Positions 61,993 through 64,000 of a DNA stretch of 64,000 nucleotides are shown piece after piece (within the stretch, counting starts at the first letter, position 1; every line of letters begins with the position of its first letter). Below the pieces are notes generated by a model, which had not been told where the DNA came from, did no database searches, and saw only the letters and a program-made list of their open reading frames with translations. Location of the stretch: contig JASJCA010000014.1 in assembly GCA_030066215.1 (NCBI GenBank), positions 1-64,000 on the forward strand, given 5' to 3'. The position numbers were made by a program, and so were the translations under genes. This stretch comes from Rhodobacter sp. (lineage in GTDB: Bacteria > Pseudomonadota > Alphaproteobacteria > Rhodobacterales > Rhodobacteraceae).

Positions 61993-62159
61993 GGCACGGA
62001 ACCAAGGCCGCAGGCCGCCGTGCCCATCGCCAACCCGCCCCGAAGGGGTGGCGATTGATTGACACCATCGCACCGCTTGATGCCTTACGGACCGGGCAGC
62101 CATAAAGCGCAGCCGTCCAGACGTCGGTTCGCCACCCCGCGGGTCGGCGATGTGCCCGG
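61993..62159 (+). repeat. R1 repeat, copy 4
   Basis: 167 bases. Stem A is GGCACGG/CCGTGCC with the short inner stem GGCC-GCA-GGCC. The left arm ATCGCCAACCCGCCCC/GGGGTGGCGAT, the central CATAAAG and the right arm GGGTCGGCGATG are present, while the outermost bases no longer pair perfectly. It lies in the 349-base gap between DUF4153 and the H-NOX gene. Confidence 0.85.
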
Positions 62160-62294
62160 CTCCGGACATTGAATGATGTGTTCGTGCCAGGCCAAATCCA
62201 AAGGCAGGCATCGCCGCCAATAGCATTCATGCGCTAGCGGTTTTTTAACCCGGCCACGGTACCGATGCCGCCAGACATCGAGAGAGGCGGCGCC

Positions 62295-62882
62295 ATGCAC
62301 GGTCTGATCAACCGGTCGATCCAATGTTTCCTCCGGGACACCTATGGGGCCGAGGCCTGGACCCAGATTGCTCAGCTCTCCGGTACTGACGAGGCAGGGT
62401 TCGAGGCTATGCTCCTCTACGACGATGCCGCCACCGGCGCCGTCCTGGATGCGGCCGCCAAACACCTGGAAAAACCGCACGACATGCTGTTGGAAGATCT
62501 GGGCACCTACCTGGTCTCCAACCCGCAGATCGAGGCGGTGCGGCGGCTGCTGCGCTTCGGCGGCGCCAGCTTCGTCGACTTTCTGCATTCATTGGACGAA
62601 TTGCACGACCGTGCGCGCCTGGCGGTGCCCGATCTCGACATGCCCGCGCTCGAGATGCGCGATCACGGGGGCGGCGCCTGGTCGATCGCGGTGACGCATC
62701 CGCATCCGGGCTTCGGCCACGTCATGGTCGGCGTCCTGCGGGCCATGGCCGACGATTACGGCGCGCTGGTGCTGTTGGACCATCAGGGACGCGTGGACAA
62801 GGCTGAAATCATCCGAGTGGAGCTGCTTGAGGCGAGCTTTGCCGAAGGCCGCGATTTTCATCTGGGGCTGCGCGCATCATGA
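62295..62882 (+). CDS. H-NOX (heme NO-binding) domain protein
   Basis: 195 residues. N-terminal MHGLINRSIQCFLRDTYGAEAW is diagnostic, and H104 (LDELHDRA) is the probable proximal heme ligand. The heme-propionate motif YxSxR is not seen; by eye its place reads VTHPHPG, that is VxHxH. H-NOX proteins bind NO (or O2) and signal to a partner cyclase or kinase. Its ATGA overlap with a diguanylate cyclase gene identifies that partner. ATG at 62295. Confidence 0.85.
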   Translation: MHGLINRSIQCFLRDTYGAEAWTQIAQLSGTDEAGFEAMLLYDDAATGAVLDAAAKHLEKPHDMLLEDLGTYLVSNPQIEAVRRLLRFGGASFVDFLHSLDELHDRARLAVPDLDMPALEMRDHGGGAWSIAVTHPHPGFGHVMVGVLRAMADDYGALVLLDHQGRVDKAEIIRVELLEASFAEGRDFHLGLRAS

Positions 62883-63901
62883 CCGTTCATATCACGCCGA
62901 AAATCACTCTGTCTTTGCCGTCGTTGGCGGCGCTGATGCCCATGGGTCTGGTCGTTGGACCGACCGGCCATATCGTGCAAATCGGCCCAACACTGGCCAA
63001 GCTGCGACCAGAGCGCGACCTTTTGGGGCAGCGGTTTCTGGAGCTTTTCGAACTCAAGCGACCGCGCCACGTCGTGAACATGGGGCACCTCAAGGCGGCA
63101 GCGGGCGCGCCGCTCAGCCTGCGGTTCCGCGACAACCCGCGGTCCGAGCTGAAGGGGCTCGCGGTGGCGCTCGAGGGCGAGGGCGGTCTGCTGGTCAACC
63201 TATCCTTCGGTATCGCGGCGGTCGAGGCGGTCGGCACCTATCAACTGTCGAGCAGCGATTTCCCGGCGACCGACTTGACCGTCGAGATGCTCTACCTGGT
63301 TGAAGCCAACGCCGCGGTGCACGCGGTGTCGCAAGACTTGCTGAGCCGGCTCGACAGCGCCAAGGTCGCAGCGCAGGAACAGGCCTTTACCGACACGCTG
63401 ACCGGGCTGAGGAACCGCCGGGCAATGGACATGGTGCTGGGCCGCTATGCTCGGCGGCGCGACAGCTTTGCGCTGATGCACTTGGACCTCGACCATTTCA
63501 AGGCGGTCAACGACACGCTGGGCCACGCCGCAGGCGATCACGTGCTGCAAGAGGTGGCGAAGATCCTGGTCGAAGAGACCCGCGCCGAGGACACGGTGGT
63601 GCGCCTTGGCGGCGACGAATTCCTGATGATCTTCCACAATCTCACCCGCCCCGACCAACTGACCCGCATCGCCGAGCGGCTCTTGGAGCGGTTGGAGGCG
63701 CCGATCATGTTCGGTACGGATCCCTGCGCAATTTCGGGCAGCATCGGTATCACCACGTCGGACACCTATACCGACATCGATGCCGACAAGATGTTGCATG
63801 ACGTTGACATGGCGCTTTACGCCTCCAAACACGCCGGCCGCGCGCAGCACACCTTCGTGGGCGAACCAGCCACCTCTGAAGGCCATGACACGGTTCATTG
63901 A
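62879..63901 (+). CDS. H-NOX-associated diguanylate cyclase (HNOBA-GGDEF)
   Basis: 340 residues. An N-terminal HNOBA/PAS-like domain (MPMGLVVGPTGHIVQIGPTL; FELKRPRHV), a coiled linker (about 140-168) and a GGDEF domain with GGDEF (244-248) and RxxD inhibition site (235-238). It makes cyclic di-GMP, with activity likely gated by NO through the H-NOX protein encoded just upstream. The last 99 bases of the window hold no complete gene. Confidence 0.9.
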   Translation: MTVHITPKITLSLPSLAALMPMGLVVGPTGHIVQIGPTLAKLRPERDLLGQRFLELFELKRPRHVVNMGHLKAAAGAPLSLRFRDNPRSELKGLAVALEGEGGLLVNLSFGIAAVEAVGTYQLSSSDFPATDLTVEMLYLVEANAAVHAVSQDLLSRLDSAKVAAQEQAFTDTLTGLRNRRAMDMVLGRYARRRDSFALMHLDLDHFKAVNDTLGHAAGDHVLQEVAKILVEETRAEDTVVRLGGDEFLMIFHNLTRPDQLTRIAERLLERLEAPIMFGTDPCAISGSIGITTSDTYTDIDADKMLHDVDMALYASKHAGRAQHTFVGEPATSEGHDTVH

Positions 63902-64000
63902 ACGGGTGTCCTCGTCCATCAGGCAGTTGGTGGATTTGGGGCGTGGTAGTCAGGTCTGCAGCCGCGACTTGGGTTTGCGGTTCCGGCAACGATCCGAGGT

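Overview
The window is GC-rich, densely packed and almost wholly protein-coding. It looks like the chromosome or a large replicon of an alphaproteobacterium, most likely family Rhodobacteraceae (Roseobacter-like). The evidence is: a GTTC-N7-GTTC SOS box (36989-37003), which is the alphaproteobacterial LexA signature; a Hint-domain protein, a DUF3572/PleD pair and a DctQM-fused TRAP transporter; and many solute-binding transporter systems. No rRNA, tRNA, CRISPR array, transposase or phage gene was seen.

Layout. (1) 1-2569: two aldo/keto reductases, one partial and lacking the usual catalytic His, one fused to a RidA domain, with a TIGR04076-like protein. (2) 2792-15811: a carboxylic-acid island. 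It holds tricarballylate dehydrogenase TcuA with its electron-transfer partner TcuB, a GntR/FCD regulator with a clear operator, an AbrB-type membrane protein, a D-2-hydroxyacid dehydrogenase, a PrpF/GalD-type isomerase, an isopropylmalate/tartrate dehydrogenase-like enzyme, a tripartite tricarboxylate transporter (TctC plus a fused TctAB) and the two-component pair TctD/TctE. The inferred logic is uptake by TctABC under TctDE control, then oxidation, isomerisation and dehydrogenation of a tricarboxylate or hydroxy-acid. (3) 15827-30736: an aromatic (resorcinol/hydroxyquinol) island. A LysR regulator is divergent from maleylacetate reductase, followed by a five-part branched-amino-acid-type ABC transporter, an exported VOC protein, a flavoprotein phenol hydroxylase, hydroxyquinol 1,2-dioxygenase, a RutE-like nitroreductase, two YciI proteins and a TRAP transporter. 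The core chemistry would be phenol or resorcinol to hydroxyquinol to maleylacetate to 3-oxoadipate.

(4) 31023-38593: mixed genes: a DAO-family FAD oxidoreductase, methionyl-tRNA synthetase, an MFS transporter, a YceI protein, an SOS-controlled orphan ImuA-like protein, a small membrane protein and an aldo/keto reductase. (5) 38776-43197: a Hint protein and a carnitine-degradation pair (BKACE enzyme and a carnitine dehydrogenase-thioesterase fusion) with a Cys-rich lipoprotein. (6) 43210-50885: regulators, a methyltransferase, DUF2061 plus a fatty acid desaturase, a DMT permease, a HupE/UreJ pair, a NUDIX hydrolase and a DUF983 protein. (7) 51087-53233: an EF-hand protein followed by an ECF sigma factor operon. 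(8) 53885-63901: a PleD-like diguanylate cyclase that has lost its phospho-acceptor, DUF3572, MarR, a HAD phosphatase, a trimethylamine-methyltransferase-family protein, a quinone-oxidoreductase-like enzyme, a DUF4153 protein and an H-NOX/diguanylate cyclase pair.

The most striking non-coding feature is a four-copy intergenic repeat family (called R1 here) of about 165 bp (one copy 213 bp) at 30796, 41281, 58726 and 61993. Its stems change in a compensatory way between copies, and one copy carries a nested palindromic insertion. Everything here is read by eye from the sequence; family names come from recognised motifs, not from database searches.
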